From Desulfurobacteriaceae bacterium (lineage in GTDB: Bacteria; Aquificota; Aquificia; Desulfurobacteriales; DQVG01), in contig DQVG01000151.1 of NCBI GenBank assembly GCA_015661865.1, forward strand, positions 1 to 5,396: DNA of 5,396 nucleotides. The letters run 5' to 3'. Position numbers and translations under genes: made by a program. Of the stretch, positions 1 to 5,396 are shown piece by piece (position 1 is the stretch's first letter; every line of letters begins with the position of its first letter). The notes under the pieces are model-generated. The model saw only the letters and a list, made by a program, of their open reading frames with translations. It was not told the DNA's origin and did no database searches.

Positions 1-11
1 AAGTTGCTCAT
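1..11 (-). CDS. Possible start of a further minus-strand gene (first 3 codons only)
   Basis: On the minus strand an ATG at 11-9 is followed by AGC and AAC (Met-Ser-Asn) before the window ends. A GAGGT ribosome-binding sequence lies 6 bases upstream of it, at 18-22. The spacing and the ATG make a believable gene start, and it would continue the leftward direction of the secretin gene. Only three codons are visible, so no product can be proposed and this could be chance. Confidence 0.35.
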
Positions 12-202
12 GAATTTACCTCAGCACAAAATTTTTAGTTTAAATTTAATTATATTCTTAATAGGAAAAAATTACATAGTCTAAGTGAGAATTTTTAAAA
101 ATTTTTTATTTGTTATATCCACAGTTCATTTCACATCTTTTATTACTCTTATCTAAAATCTTTATTTTTTAGCTAGTTTTTAATAATTGAGAAATAGAAA
201 TC
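12..202. other. AT-rich intergenic gap after the secretin gene
   Basis: About 190 bases hold no convincing gene. There is a perfect AT-only palindrome (AATTTTTAAAAATT, 90-103) followed by T residues on the plus strand. It has no GC pairs and no loop, and its T-run is on the wrong strand to end the leftward operon. I see no standard rho-independent terminator after the secretin stop, so the operon may read through toward the edge gene or end by another means. Confidence 0.5.
18..22 (-). promoter_or_regulatory. Ribosome-binding site for the edge gene
   Basis: The minus strand reads GAGGT, then six bases, then ATG. It is one of the few G-rich stretches in this AT-rich gap, which supports a translation start at the left edge. 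A TATAAT hexamer on the minus strand at 54-49 lies about 37 bases upstream of that ATG and could be its -10 element, but I find no convincing -35 at normal spacing. Confidence 0.35.
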
Positions 203-1303
203 TTAAGATATTTCTTCAACTTTTATAAGAATAAATAACTTCTTTTGAGAAGATGTTGAAAAAGCATTTTTAAATAAATTTCCTAAGACAGGTACTTTGG
301 AAAATCCATTTTTATAGTTTTCCTGACTTTCTTCTTTTACTTCAAATCCCCCTATAAGAAGAATTTGATTTGGATAAAGGAAAAAAGTGCTTTTTAAAGT
401 ATTTGTATAGTAGCTAATAGAACTATCTGATAAACTGTCTAAACTAGATTTAGTAAATGAAATACTTACTTTATAAAAGTCTTTATAGGAATTTACTTTT
501 AATTTTAATTTCAAAGGTAGTTTATAGGTTCTTATCTTAACATTTCCATCTTCATCTTTATACATATAATCTAAAACAAAATCTTGGGAAAAGCTTCCTT
601 CTTCCCCATCAACTAAAACTAGATTTTGATGAGAGTATATTTTGCTTTCTCCTAGTTTTTCTAAATAACTTAATTTTGTAAGGATGTAGTTTAGAGAAAT
701 TAAACTTGAAAATTTTATTGTAAATCCTGAATCAACTTGTAAAGAAAATGGTTTTTTTTCAAGTTCTAAATTAAATATTTTTTCTAAGCTTTTTAAATTA
801 TTGATACTAAAAAATATTATACTTATTTTAAATTGCTTTTCTTGTTTATCTAAAAATCTTAAAAAAGTTAAGGTTTTGTTAATTTCTGTGCAAGGAAGTT
901 GAATATAAATTTTGTTATTTCCTAAATAAGATATTTTAAAGTCTTTTGGAAATTTAATCTTTTCTGGAGAAATGTATTGAAAAGTATAAGCAATTTTACA
1001 AAGTTTCTCTACTTTACCTTTCTTTTTATAAAGAAATATTGTATTATTTATAATTTGATAGGTATAAGGACTATCTTTTAGTAAATAGTTTAAAAGAGTA
1101 TTTAAACTTATATTCTCTACTTTTAGATAATAACTTTTATTAGATAAAATTTGGCTATCTAATATAAAATTATAGTTATATTTCTTAGATAGAATTTGTA
1201 AAACTTGAGAAAAAGTAGCATTTGTTAAATCTAAACTTATAGATTTTGAATAAGCTATTTTTATGAAAAACAAAAGTAAAAATAGAAAAATTATTTTTCC
1301 CAA
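203..1303 (-). CDS. Compact secretin-like protein (type II/IV pilus or phage pIV-type family)
   Basis: Secretins form ring-shaped gated channels in the outer membrane for protein export, type IV pili, DNA uptake or filamentous phage. The 366-residue product has a signal peptide (hydrophobic core about residues 4-16, likely cleavage after Ala-Tyr-Ser 17-19). An STN/N0-like domain follows at about 20-95, then a short middle region, then a secretin core from about 155 to the end. Core signatures are a Leu-Ile-Gly-Gly-Phe turn (316-320) and the C-terminal VPVLGNLFK-type motif (337-345), followed by a final beta strand. The start is TTG, supported by a GGAGAGG site seven bases upstream. It is shorter than typical PilQ or GspD, with little space for repeated N domains. 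It is the last gene of the mazG-birA operon, overlapping birA by 13 bases. No pilus, secretion or phage partner is visible, so its exact system is unknown. The family call is firm; the role is not. Confidence 0.8.
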   Translation of the reverse strand: MGKIIFLFLLLFFIKIAYSKSISLDLTNATFSQVLQILSKKYNYNFILDSQILSNKSYYLKVENISLNTLLNYLLKDSPYTYQIINNTIFLYKKKGKVEKLCKIAYTFQYISPEKIKFPKDFKISYLGNNKIYIQLPCTEINKTLTFLRFLDKQEKQFKISIIFFSINNLKSLEKIFNLELEKKPFSLQVDSGFTIKFSSLISLNYILTKLSYLEKLGESKIYSHQNLVLVDGEEGSFSQDFVLDYMYKDEDGNVKIRTYKLPLKLKLKVNSYKDFYKVSISFTKSSLDSLSDSSISYYTNTLKSTFFLYPNQILLIGGFEVKEESQENYKNGFSKVPVLGNLFKNAFSTSSQKKLFILIKVEEIS

Positions 1304-1989
1304 AAAATAACCTCTCCTTCTAAAATTTTAATAAGCTCTTGATCTGTTTTTAAAATTAACTCTCCTTGATTAGATACTCCTAAAACTATTCCAGAAAAGG
1401 TTTTATCAAGAGTTTTAACTTTTACAAATTTTCCTTTTAATAGTAAATATTTTTCATATATCTCTTTATCAAAATTTTCTTCCTTTAAAGATCTTAAAAC
1501 TAAAAATTTTAAAATCTCTTTTATTTCCTCTTTATCAAGCTTATATCCCTCTTTTAAAAAGGAAGTAGCTTTATCTTTTATCTCCGGAGGGAAATTTTTC
1601 TGATATAGATTAATACCCATACCTAAAAGAATTTTTCCTTTGTAATATTCAAGAAGAATTCCAGCTAATTTTTTTTGATTTAAATAAATATCATTGGGCC
1701 ACTTTATTTTTAAGGGAATATAAAAATAATTATTTATATAATCTACGAGATTTAAGGAAAATATTAAAGAAAACAAAGATAAAGGATATACCTTGGGTTT
1801 AGGCAAAACAAAGGTTATATATAAACCTTCGCCCTCTTTCGAGTACCAAATCTTATCTTTTTTTCTAGTTTTTCCCTGAGTTTGTTTTAAAGCTTCTACT
1901 AGACTATAGGGAGGTAAAATATTTATATTTCTTTTAACAAATTCTTGAGTAGAGTCTAACTTTTCAAAAAAAAACTCTTTAAATTCCAT
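1291..1989 (-). CDS. birA: Biotin--[acetyl-CoA carboxylase] ligase, short form without HTH domain
   Basis: This enzyme activates biotin with ATP to biotinyl-5'-AMP and attaches it to a lysine of the biotin carrier domain of carboxylases. The 232-residue product starts directly with the catalytic domain: DSTQ at 12-15, KWPND at 96-100, the KLAGILLE segment with the likely catalytic Lys107, and GMGIN at 123-127. A small SH3-like C-terminal domain follows from about 183. There is no N-terminal helix-turn-helix, so it should not act as a biotin-operon repressor. Length and layout resemble the short enzyme of Aquifex, as far as I recall. The nucleotide-binding loop, usually GRGRxGR before Trp, reads GKTRKKDKIW (39-48): two glycines are replaced and one residue is gained, while Arg42 is kept. 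The ATG start has AAGGA five bases upstream (1995-1999) and overlaps the mazG end by 11 bases, implying coupled translation. Confidence 0.93.
   Translation of the reverse strand: MEFKEFFFEKLDSTQEFVKRNINILPPYSLVEALKQTQGKTRKKDKIWYSKEGEGLYITFVLPKPKVYPLSLFSLIFSLNLVDYINNYFYIPLKIKWPNDIYLNQKKLAGILLEYYKGKILLGMGINLYQKNFPPEIKDKATSFLKEGYKLDKEEIKEILKFLVLRSLKEENFDKEIYEKYLLLKGKFVKVKTLDKTFSGIVLGVSNQGELILKTDQELIKILEGEVIFWEK
1311..1317 (-). promoter_or_regulatory. Ribosome-binding site that fixes the TTG start of the secretin gene
   Basis: The minus strand reads GGAGAGG, seven bases before a TTG codon at 1303-1301. It lies inside the end of birA. No ATG or GTG occurs near this spacing, and starting at TTG gives an intact signal peptide beginning Met-Gly-Lys, so TTG is the probable true start. 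Confidence 0.75.
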
Positions 1990-2791
1990 CTTTTTCCTTT
2001 TCTTTTGCTTCTTGATAAAATTTTTCTAAAACTTCTAATTTTTCTTCTCCTAACTTCAAATTATTTTCTTTTAATTTTTTTTCTATATATTGAAATCGTC
2101 TTTTAAACTTTAAGTTAGTTTTTCTTAAAGCTAAAGAAGGATCTACATTCAAATGCCTAGAGAGATTAACAATTACAAATAGTAGATCTCCTATCTCTTC
2201 TTCAATTTTTTCCTTATCAGATTCCTTTATAGCCTCTAAAAGTTCATTTAATTCTTCTTTTAATTTTTCTAAAATTAAATTTTTATCTGGCCAATCAAAT
2301 TTGTATTTTGCAGCTTCAGCTTGAAGTTTGTAAGATTCCTTTAAAGGATCTAAAGCTTTTGGAACATTATCTAAAACACTTTTAACTTCTTTCTCCTTTG
2401 CCTTTATCTTTTCCCAATTTTCTAAAACATCTTTTTCATCTTCTACCTTTACATTGCCAAATATATGGGGATGGCGACGTATAAGTTTTTTACAAAGAAA
2501 GTCTATTACTTTATTAATATCAAATAAACCTTTTTCTTTAGCTATTTGAGAGTAAAATACAACTTGTAAAAGAAGATCTCCTAACTCCTCTTTCATATTT
2601 TCATAATCTTTGTTTATTATGGCCTCTATTAACTCGCAAACCTCTTCTTCCAAATACTTAACTAAACTGTCAAAGGTTTGTTTTTTATCCCAGGGACAAT
2701 TTTTTCTTAAAATTTCCATAATTTTTACTAAATCATCAAAGTTATAACTATCCTTTTTTAAAAGATTTTGAATTTCATTTACTAGTTTCAT
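1979..2791 (-). CDS. mazG: Nucleoside triphosphate pyrophosphohydrolase MazG
   Basis: MazG hydrolyses (d)NTPs to NMP and pyrophosphate, cleaning non-canonical nucleotides from the pool and, in some bacteria, affecting the stringent response. The 270-residue product has the classic two-domain form. The N-terminal domain carries CPWD (32-35), the acidic helix EEEVCE (48-53) and EELGD (68-72), whose acidic residues bind Mg2+, then RRHPHIFG (105-112). The linker has the usual ENWEKIKAKEK segment. The second domain repeats the pattern with EELNE (179-183) and EEEIGD (197-202), which is usually the active one. Length is normal for the family and no key acidic residue appears lost. It is the first gene of the leftward operon. 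The ATG has a GGGGG site nine bases upstream. Transcription probably begins in the divergent region shared with the chemoreceptor. Confidence 0.95.
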   Translation of the reverse strand: MKLVNEIQNLLKKDSYNFDDLVKIMEILRKNCPWDKKQTFDSLVKYLEEEVCELIEAIINKDYENMKEELGDLLLQVVFYSQIAKEKGLFDINKVIDFLCKKLIRRHPHIFGNVKVEDEKDVLENWEKIKAKEKEVKSVLDNVPKALDPLKESYKLQAEAAKYKFDWPDKNLILEKLKEELNELLEAIKESDKEKIEEEIGDLLFVIVNLSRHLNVDPSLALRKTNLKFKRRFQYIEKKLKENNLKLGEEKLEVLEKFYQEAKEKEKDGI

Positions 2792-2816
2792 TTAAATAAT
2801 CCCCCAAGTTTAGATA

Positions 2817-2860
2817 GGACTTAAATCCACTAAGTGTTAAAATATATTGGAATTATATCC
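2817..2860. repeat. Pair of GGA-N6-TCC imperfect palindromes, possible operator
   Basis: GGACTTAAATCC (2817-2828) matches its own reverse complement at 10 of 12 positions. GGAATTATATCC (2849-2860) shares the GGA-N6-TCC frame. Their starts are 32 bases apart, close to three helical turns, and the second overlaps the putative mazG -10 hexamer. The pattern could bind a dimeric regulator, but two short half-matching sites in AT-rich DNA may be chance. Confidence 0.2.
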
Positions 2861-2865
2861 GAAAA
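2838..2865 (+). promoter_or_regulatory. Candidate sigma-28 (FliA-type) promoter for the chemoreceptor
   Basis: TAAA (2838-2841) is followed after 16 bases by TCCGAAAA (2858-2865). The sigma-28 consensus is TAAA, 15 bases, then GCCGATAA, so the second box matches 6 of 8 positions with a spacer one base long. Chemoreceptor genes are often driven by this sigma factor, which makes the match plausible. The imperfect spacing keeps confidence low. Confidence 0.25.
2852..2857 (-). promoter_or_regulatory. Candidate -10 element for the mazG operon
   Basis: The minus strand reads TATAAT, a perfect match to the sigma-70 -10 consensus, about 60 bases upstream of the mazG ATG. The hexamer 17 bases further upstream is TATTTT, a poor -35. 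In DNA this AT-rich, TATAAT occurs often by chance. Confidence 0.35.
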
Positions 2866-2895
2866 TATTATTACAAAATATTAGTTTGGCCTTAC

Positions 2896-2900
2896 GGGGG
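2896..2900 (+). promoter_or_regulatory. Ribosome-binding site of the chemoreceptor
   Basis: GGGGG lies seven bases before the ATG at 2908. The frame stays open upstream to a stop at 2815-2817 but offers no better start, and the MFF-plus-coiled-coil beginning is common in cytoplasmic chemoreceptors. The ATG at 2908 is therefore preferred. Confidence 0.6.
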
Positions 2901-2907
2901 TTATAAA

Positions 2908-3768
2908 ATGTTTTTTTTAAGTTCTTGTAAAAAAGAAATAAGTAAGTTGAAAAATAAAATAAAAAAACTTGAAAAACTTTTGGAAGAAAAAGAAAAACTA
3001 TTAAAAGAATTAGAAAAGTCCAATGAAAATTATAAAAAAGAAATTGAAAAGCTTCAAAATGAAATAAAAGATCTTAAAGAAAAAATTGAAGTTTATAAAA
3101 AGCAAATAGAAGAACTTCAAAATAATAATAAAAAATTAGAACAGGAAATTTATTCAAACAAATGGATCTTAGAAAATGCAACTTTATGGGAAGGTTTTAT
3201 TTTAGCAGATGTAAATACTTTAAAGATAGTTTATACAAATAAAACTGCCAAAAATATTTTAGAAAAAATTGAAAAAAAACAAAGTTTAAATGTTTCTTCC
3301 CTTGTTCGAAACGCAAATTTAATAGAGCTTCATAAATATTTTGGAAAAGATCAAAAAATTAAAGAGATATTAGATAAACTTTCTCCTGGAGATATTTCTG
3401 AAGTAATGGAATTAGATTTTGATGATATTTATCTAAAATGGGCTTACTTTTGTGTTCCCGACAAATATGGAAATAAAGTTTTTTATGGAATTGTTTTAAA
3501 AGATGAAACTTTAAAGAAAAAGCTTTTACTAGAAAAATATAAAAAAAAGATTACATTGGTTTCTATTTTAAAAAATGTATCTGAAACCCTTTTAGAAGTT
3601 TTGGATAATAAGATTATATCTTTTTCTCTGGAGCAAGTTATAAGCAATGTAAATAATCAAATGAAAATTATAAAAAATTTGGCAAATGATATTCAAAAAG
3701 ATTTGGATAATCTTGTAAATGTTTTTAGAAAACTAAAAGATAATTACGAGAAAGTTATAAAAATGTAG
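2908..3768 (+). CDS. Cytoplasmic PAS-containing methyl-accepting chemotaxis protein, N-terminal part (frameshifted)
   Basis: This 286-residue reading frame encodes the sensing half of a chemoreceptor. It has no transmembrane segment or signal peptide. After MFFLSSC comes a long Lys/Glu-rich coiled coil (about 8-85), then a PAS-like sensor domain (about 84-201). The PAS part contains the LHKYFGKDQ segment followed by an ILDKLSPGD helix region, a pattern seen in PAS domains of other soluble chemoreceptors. From about 202 it becomes one long helix, the descending arm of the signalling hairpin, and it stops at TAG 3766-3768 without reaching the hairpin tip. The tip lies just downstream in the -1 frame, so this is probably the front of one 598-residue receptor broken by a single-base loss. 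The PAS ligand (redox cofactor, oxygen or small molecule) cannot be told from sequence. It is the first gene of the rightward unit. Confidence 0.85.
   Translation: MFFLSSCKKEISKLKNKIKKLEKLLEEKEKLLKELEKSNENYKKEIEKLQNEIKDLKEKIEVYKKQIEELQNNNKKLEQEIYSNKWILENATLWEGFILADVNTLKIVYTNKTAKNILEKIEKKQSLNVSSLVRNANLIELHKYFGKDQKIKEILDKLSPGDISEVMELDFDDIYLKWAYFCVPDKYGNKVFYGIVLKDETLKKKLLLEKYKKKITLVSILKNVSETLLEVLDNKIISFSLEQVISNVNNQMKIIKNLANDIQKDLDNLVNVFRKLKDNYEKVIKM
3744..3768 (+). other. Frameshift junction within the chemoreceptor
   Basis: The upstream frame ends at TAG 3766-3768, and the downstream frame is closed by TAA 3741-3743, so the shift must lie between these. A run of five A (3759-3763) is the obvious place. 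Adding one A, or slipping back one base on the AAA codon at 3760-3762, joins Lys285 to Asn-Val-Glu-Thr-Gly-Lys-Glu-Val-Val and continues the signalling helix without a break. A sequencing or assembly error, a real mutation, or a programmed -1 shift are all possible. The run is short for slippage, and I see no stable downstream structure. Confidence 0.8.
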
Positions 3769-3785
3769 AAACTGGTAAAGAAGTT

Positions 3786-4703
3786 GTGGATGTTGCTACT
3801 CAAAAAATTGTTAAGATAAAAGAAATAACTCAAAATTTATTTGAAGTAGTATCTACTTTAAGAAAACAAGCTGAAAAAATAAATCAAGTTGTTCAGGTAA
3901 TAACCTCTATAACTGAACAAACTAATTTACTAGCTTTAAACGCAGCTATAGAAGCTGCAAGAGCCGGAGAAATGGGTAGAGGTTTTGCAGTAGTAGCAGA
4001 TGAAGTTAGAAAGTTAGCAGAAAGAACAAATAAAAGTGCAGAAGAAATAGGTCAAGTTGTAGATGAAATGAAAGAGATAGTAGGAAAAATTTATCAAACT
4101 ACAAGTGAAGGTGTAAAGGAAGTTGAAGCTGGATTTGAAAGTATAGAAAATGTAGAGAGAGTATTTGAGAAAATTTATAATTTAGCCCAAGAAGTTCTTG
4201 CTATCTTAGATAAACTATGGGAAATTATGGAAAGTCAAAAGAAAAATATAGAAAATATTGTTAATGAAATTTTAATTATGGAAAACAATATAAACAGTAT
4301 AACAAAATTATCTTCGAAAATTAGAACATCTGCTAGCAAATCTGCTAAAAAAACCTTAGAAATTTGGAAATATACTTATAAAGATGCTGCCGACGGAATA
4401 GAAACTGATGAGCTTAAAATAATAAAACTGGTTGATAAAATTATGAAAACAATTTTTGAGTATTCTGAAAAATTTGATGATAATTTACTTCTTGATTTAG
4501 AAGATGATATCTTGGATATTCCTTCGGAGAAATTGAAAAGTTATATGGAAGATCTTAAAAACTTTTTAACGTCTTTAAAGACAGGGGATAAGGTGGAAGA
4601 CTTTAAAGCTATTATTAGCAAACTTAATTTTATGATAGATGAACTTTTAAAACTATTAGAAGAAAAATTAAAAACAAATATGCAAAAGATTGAAAAAGTA
4701 TAA
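3786..4703 (+). CDS. Methyl-accepting chemotaxis protein signalling domain, C-terminal part (frameshifted)
   Basis: This frame holds the highly conserved signalling hairpin tip that binds CheW and CheA (residues 44-79 from a GTG at 3786; motifs [20 protein letters not shown], then [16 protein letters not shown]). The ascending methylation helix follows to about residue 190. The coding sense extends in frame back to 3744, so the GTG, which lacks a good ribosome-binding site, is probably not a true start. The next in-frame ATG lies inside the tip. Joined to the upstream frame it gives a 598-residue receptor. Beyond the hairpin is an extra segment of about 115 residues (about 190-305), acidic and lysine-rich and apparently all helix, which I cannot assign. 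It shows no obvious zinc-binding CZB pattern. There is no C-terminal CheR-tethering pentapeptide. The stop lies 12 bases before thrS. Confidence 0.88.
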   Translation: MDVATQKIVKIKEITQNLFEVVSTLRKQAEKINQVVQVITSITEQTNLLALNAAIEAARAGEMGRGFAVVADEVRKLAERTNKSAEEIGQVVDEMKEIVGKIYQTTSEGVKEVEAGFESIENVERVFEKIYNLAQEVLAILDKLWEIMESQKKNIENIVNEILIMENNINSITKLSSKIRTSASKSAKKTLEIWKYTYKDAADGIETDELKIIKLVDKIMKTIFEYSEKFDDNLLLDLEDDILDIPSEKLKSYMEDLKNFLTSLKTGDKVEDFKAIISKLNFMIDELLKLLEEKLKTNMQKIEKV

Positions 4704-4706
4704 AAA

Positions 4707-4713
4707 GAGGGGG
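4707..4713 (+). promoter_or_regulatory. Ribosome-binding site of thrS
   Basis: GAGGGGG sits directly after the chemoreceptor stop, with the ATG at 4716 two bases beyond it (five bases from the GAGG core). The frame upstream closes at the receptor TAA (4701-4703), and no other start codon lies between. This fixes the thrS start at 4716 and shows that no TGS domain is encoded in front of it. Confidence 0.8.
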
Positions 4714-4715
4714 AT

Positions 4716-5396
4716 ATGGAAAGAAAATATGATTTAGAAACTTTAAGACACTCTGCAGCTCATATATTAGCTAAAGCTTTAAAAAATATATATGGGTATG
4801 ACAAAGTTAAGCTCGGAGTAGGTCCAGCTATAGAAGATGGGTTTTATTATGATGTTGAGCTTCCAGAAAGAATTTCTCAAGAGGATCTAAAAAAGATAGA
4901 AAAGGAAATGAGAAAAATAGTTGAAAAAGATGAACCTTTTTATAGAAAAGAAGTTAGTAAGGAAGTTGCTCGAGAGATATTTAAAAATGATCCATATAAA
5001 TTAGAGCTTATAGAGGAGATAGATGGTGATTCTGTTTCTTTATACTATCTAGGCGAGGATTTTGTAGATCTTTGTAAAGGACCTCATGTCCCTTCTTCTA
5101 AACATGTTAAACATTTTAAACTTTTAAATGTTGCCGGAGCTTATTGGAGAGGAGATCCTAAACGTCCTCAACTTCAAAGAATCTATGGAACGGCATTTTT
5201 TACCGAAAAAGAGCTTAAAGAGTATCTTAAAAGGCTTGAAGAGGCTAAAAAAAGAGATCATAGAAAACTTGGTAGAGAACTTAAATTATTTGAAATTTTT
5301 GAAGAAGAAGCTGGTCCAGGTTTAGTATTTTACCTTCCAAAGGGAGCAATTGTTAGGTCTGAAATGGAAAAATTTTTAGAAGAGGAGCATGAAAAA
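4716..5396 (+). CDS. thrS: Threonyl-tRNA synthetase, 5' part (no TGS domain; runs off the window)
   Basis: ThrRS charges tRNA-Thr with threonine in the cytoplasm and clears mischarged Ser-tRNA-Thr. The 227 codons visible cover the N2 editing domain and the start of the catalytic domain, open to the right edge. Editing-site residues are present: HxxxH as His12 and His16 (RHSAAH), and CKGPH with Cys120 and His124. Then come [18 protein letters not shown] (141-158), the [12 protein letters not shown] linker (175-186), and [20 protein letters not shown] (191-210), which opens the class II catalytic core. His12 corresponds to His73 of the E. coli enzyme, so about 61 N-terminal residues, the TGS domain, are absent. 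Some other bacterial lineages also lack it. It lies 12 bases after the chemoreceptor stop and is probably co-transcribed. No T-box or other leader fits in that gap. The catalytic motifs and anticodon domain lie outside the window. Confidence 0.95.
   Translation, partial: MERKYDLETLRHSAAHILAKALKNIYGYDKVKLGVGPAIEDGFYYDVELPERISQEDLKKIEKEMRKIVEKDEPFYRKEVSKEVAREIFKNDPYKLELIEEIDGDSVSLYYLGEDFVDLCKGPHVPSSKHVKHFKLLNVAGAYWRGDPKRPQLQRIYGTAFFTEKELKEYLKRLEEAKKRDHRKLGRELKLFEIFEEEAGPGLVFYLPKGAIVRSEMEKFLEEEHEK

Larger units (their letters stand above)
2792..2907. promoter_or_regulatory. Divergent intergenic promoter region between mazG and the chemoreceptor
   Basis: These 116 bases separate two gene sets transcribed away from each other, so promoters for both must lie here or inside the flanking genes. 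Each side ends in a GGGGG ribosome-binding sequence (2801-2805 read on the minus strand for mazG; 2896-2900 for the receptor). Candidate promoter elements and two GGA-N6-TCC sites are listed separately. Location is firm; the individual elements are tentative. Confidence 0.7.

Noticed and set aside
90..103. Perfect palindrome AATTTTTAAAAATT as a terminator
   Set aside because: It is AT-only with no loop or GC pairs, and its T-run is on the plus strand while the flanking operon runs on the minus strand.
200..214. Palindrome ATCTTAAGAT around the secretin stop as a terminator
   Set aside because: The self-complementary core has no loop, pairing beyond it needs bulges, and no T-run follows on the minus strand.
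2908..2930. MFFLSSC as a lipoprotein signal on the receptor
   Set aside because: The hydrophobic stretch is far too short and is followed at once by a charged coiled coil. This kind of N-terminus is usual for cytoplasmic chemoreceptors.
3759..3766. Programmed -1 ribosomal frameshift as the main explanation for the split receptor
   Set aside because: The A-AAA-ATG context is not a good slippery heptamer, and I see no downstream hairpin or well-placed upstream Shine-Dalgarno-like stimulator. A one-base loss or sequence error is simpler.
5128..5325. A 65-codon plus-strand open frame
   Set aside because: It lies wholly inside thrS in another frame. The thrS frame has clear conserved motifs across the same bases, and the small frame has no recognisable features.

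Overview
This window comes from a very AT-rich bacterial genome (about 30% G+C or less, judged by eye). Its proteins are rich in Lys, Glu, Ile and Leu, and Arg is mostly AGA. This composition, together with a short biotin ligase without a DNA-binding domain and a cytoplasmic chemoreceptor with an N-terminal coiled coil, suggests a low-GC, probably thermophilic Gram-negative such as Aquificota or Thermodesulfobacteriota. That placement is inference. A secretin gene supports an outer membrane.

The layout is two divergent transcription units around a 116-bp intergenic region (2792-2907). Leftward, on the minus strand, come mazG (NTP pyrophosphohydrolase), birA (biotin protein ligase) and a compact secretin-like protein. 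These three overlap by 11 and 13 bases and almost certainly form one operon. After the secretin stop lies about 190 bp of AT-rich non-coding DNA, then the first three codons of a possible further minus-strand gene at the left edge.

Rightward come a cytoplasmic PAS-containing methyl-accepting chemotaxis protein and then thrS (threonyl-tRNA synthetase), which runs off the right edge. The chemoreceptor is split into two reading frames. One missing base near 3759-3763 would explain the break, and restoring it gives one continuous 598-residue receptor. thrS begins 12 bases after the receptor stop behind a strong ribosome-binding site and lacks the N-terminal TGS domain.

The genes look like ordinary housekeeping functions (nucleotide-pool cleaning, biotin attachment, threonyl-tRNA charging) mixed with envelope and chemotaxis genes. 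I see no mobile element, CRISPR array, tRNA or rRNA, and no strong case for an undescribed system. The points most worth a second look are the receptor frameshift and its unassigned C-terminal helical extension, the unusual nucleotide-binding loop of the biotin ligase, the small secretin, and the shortened ThrS.
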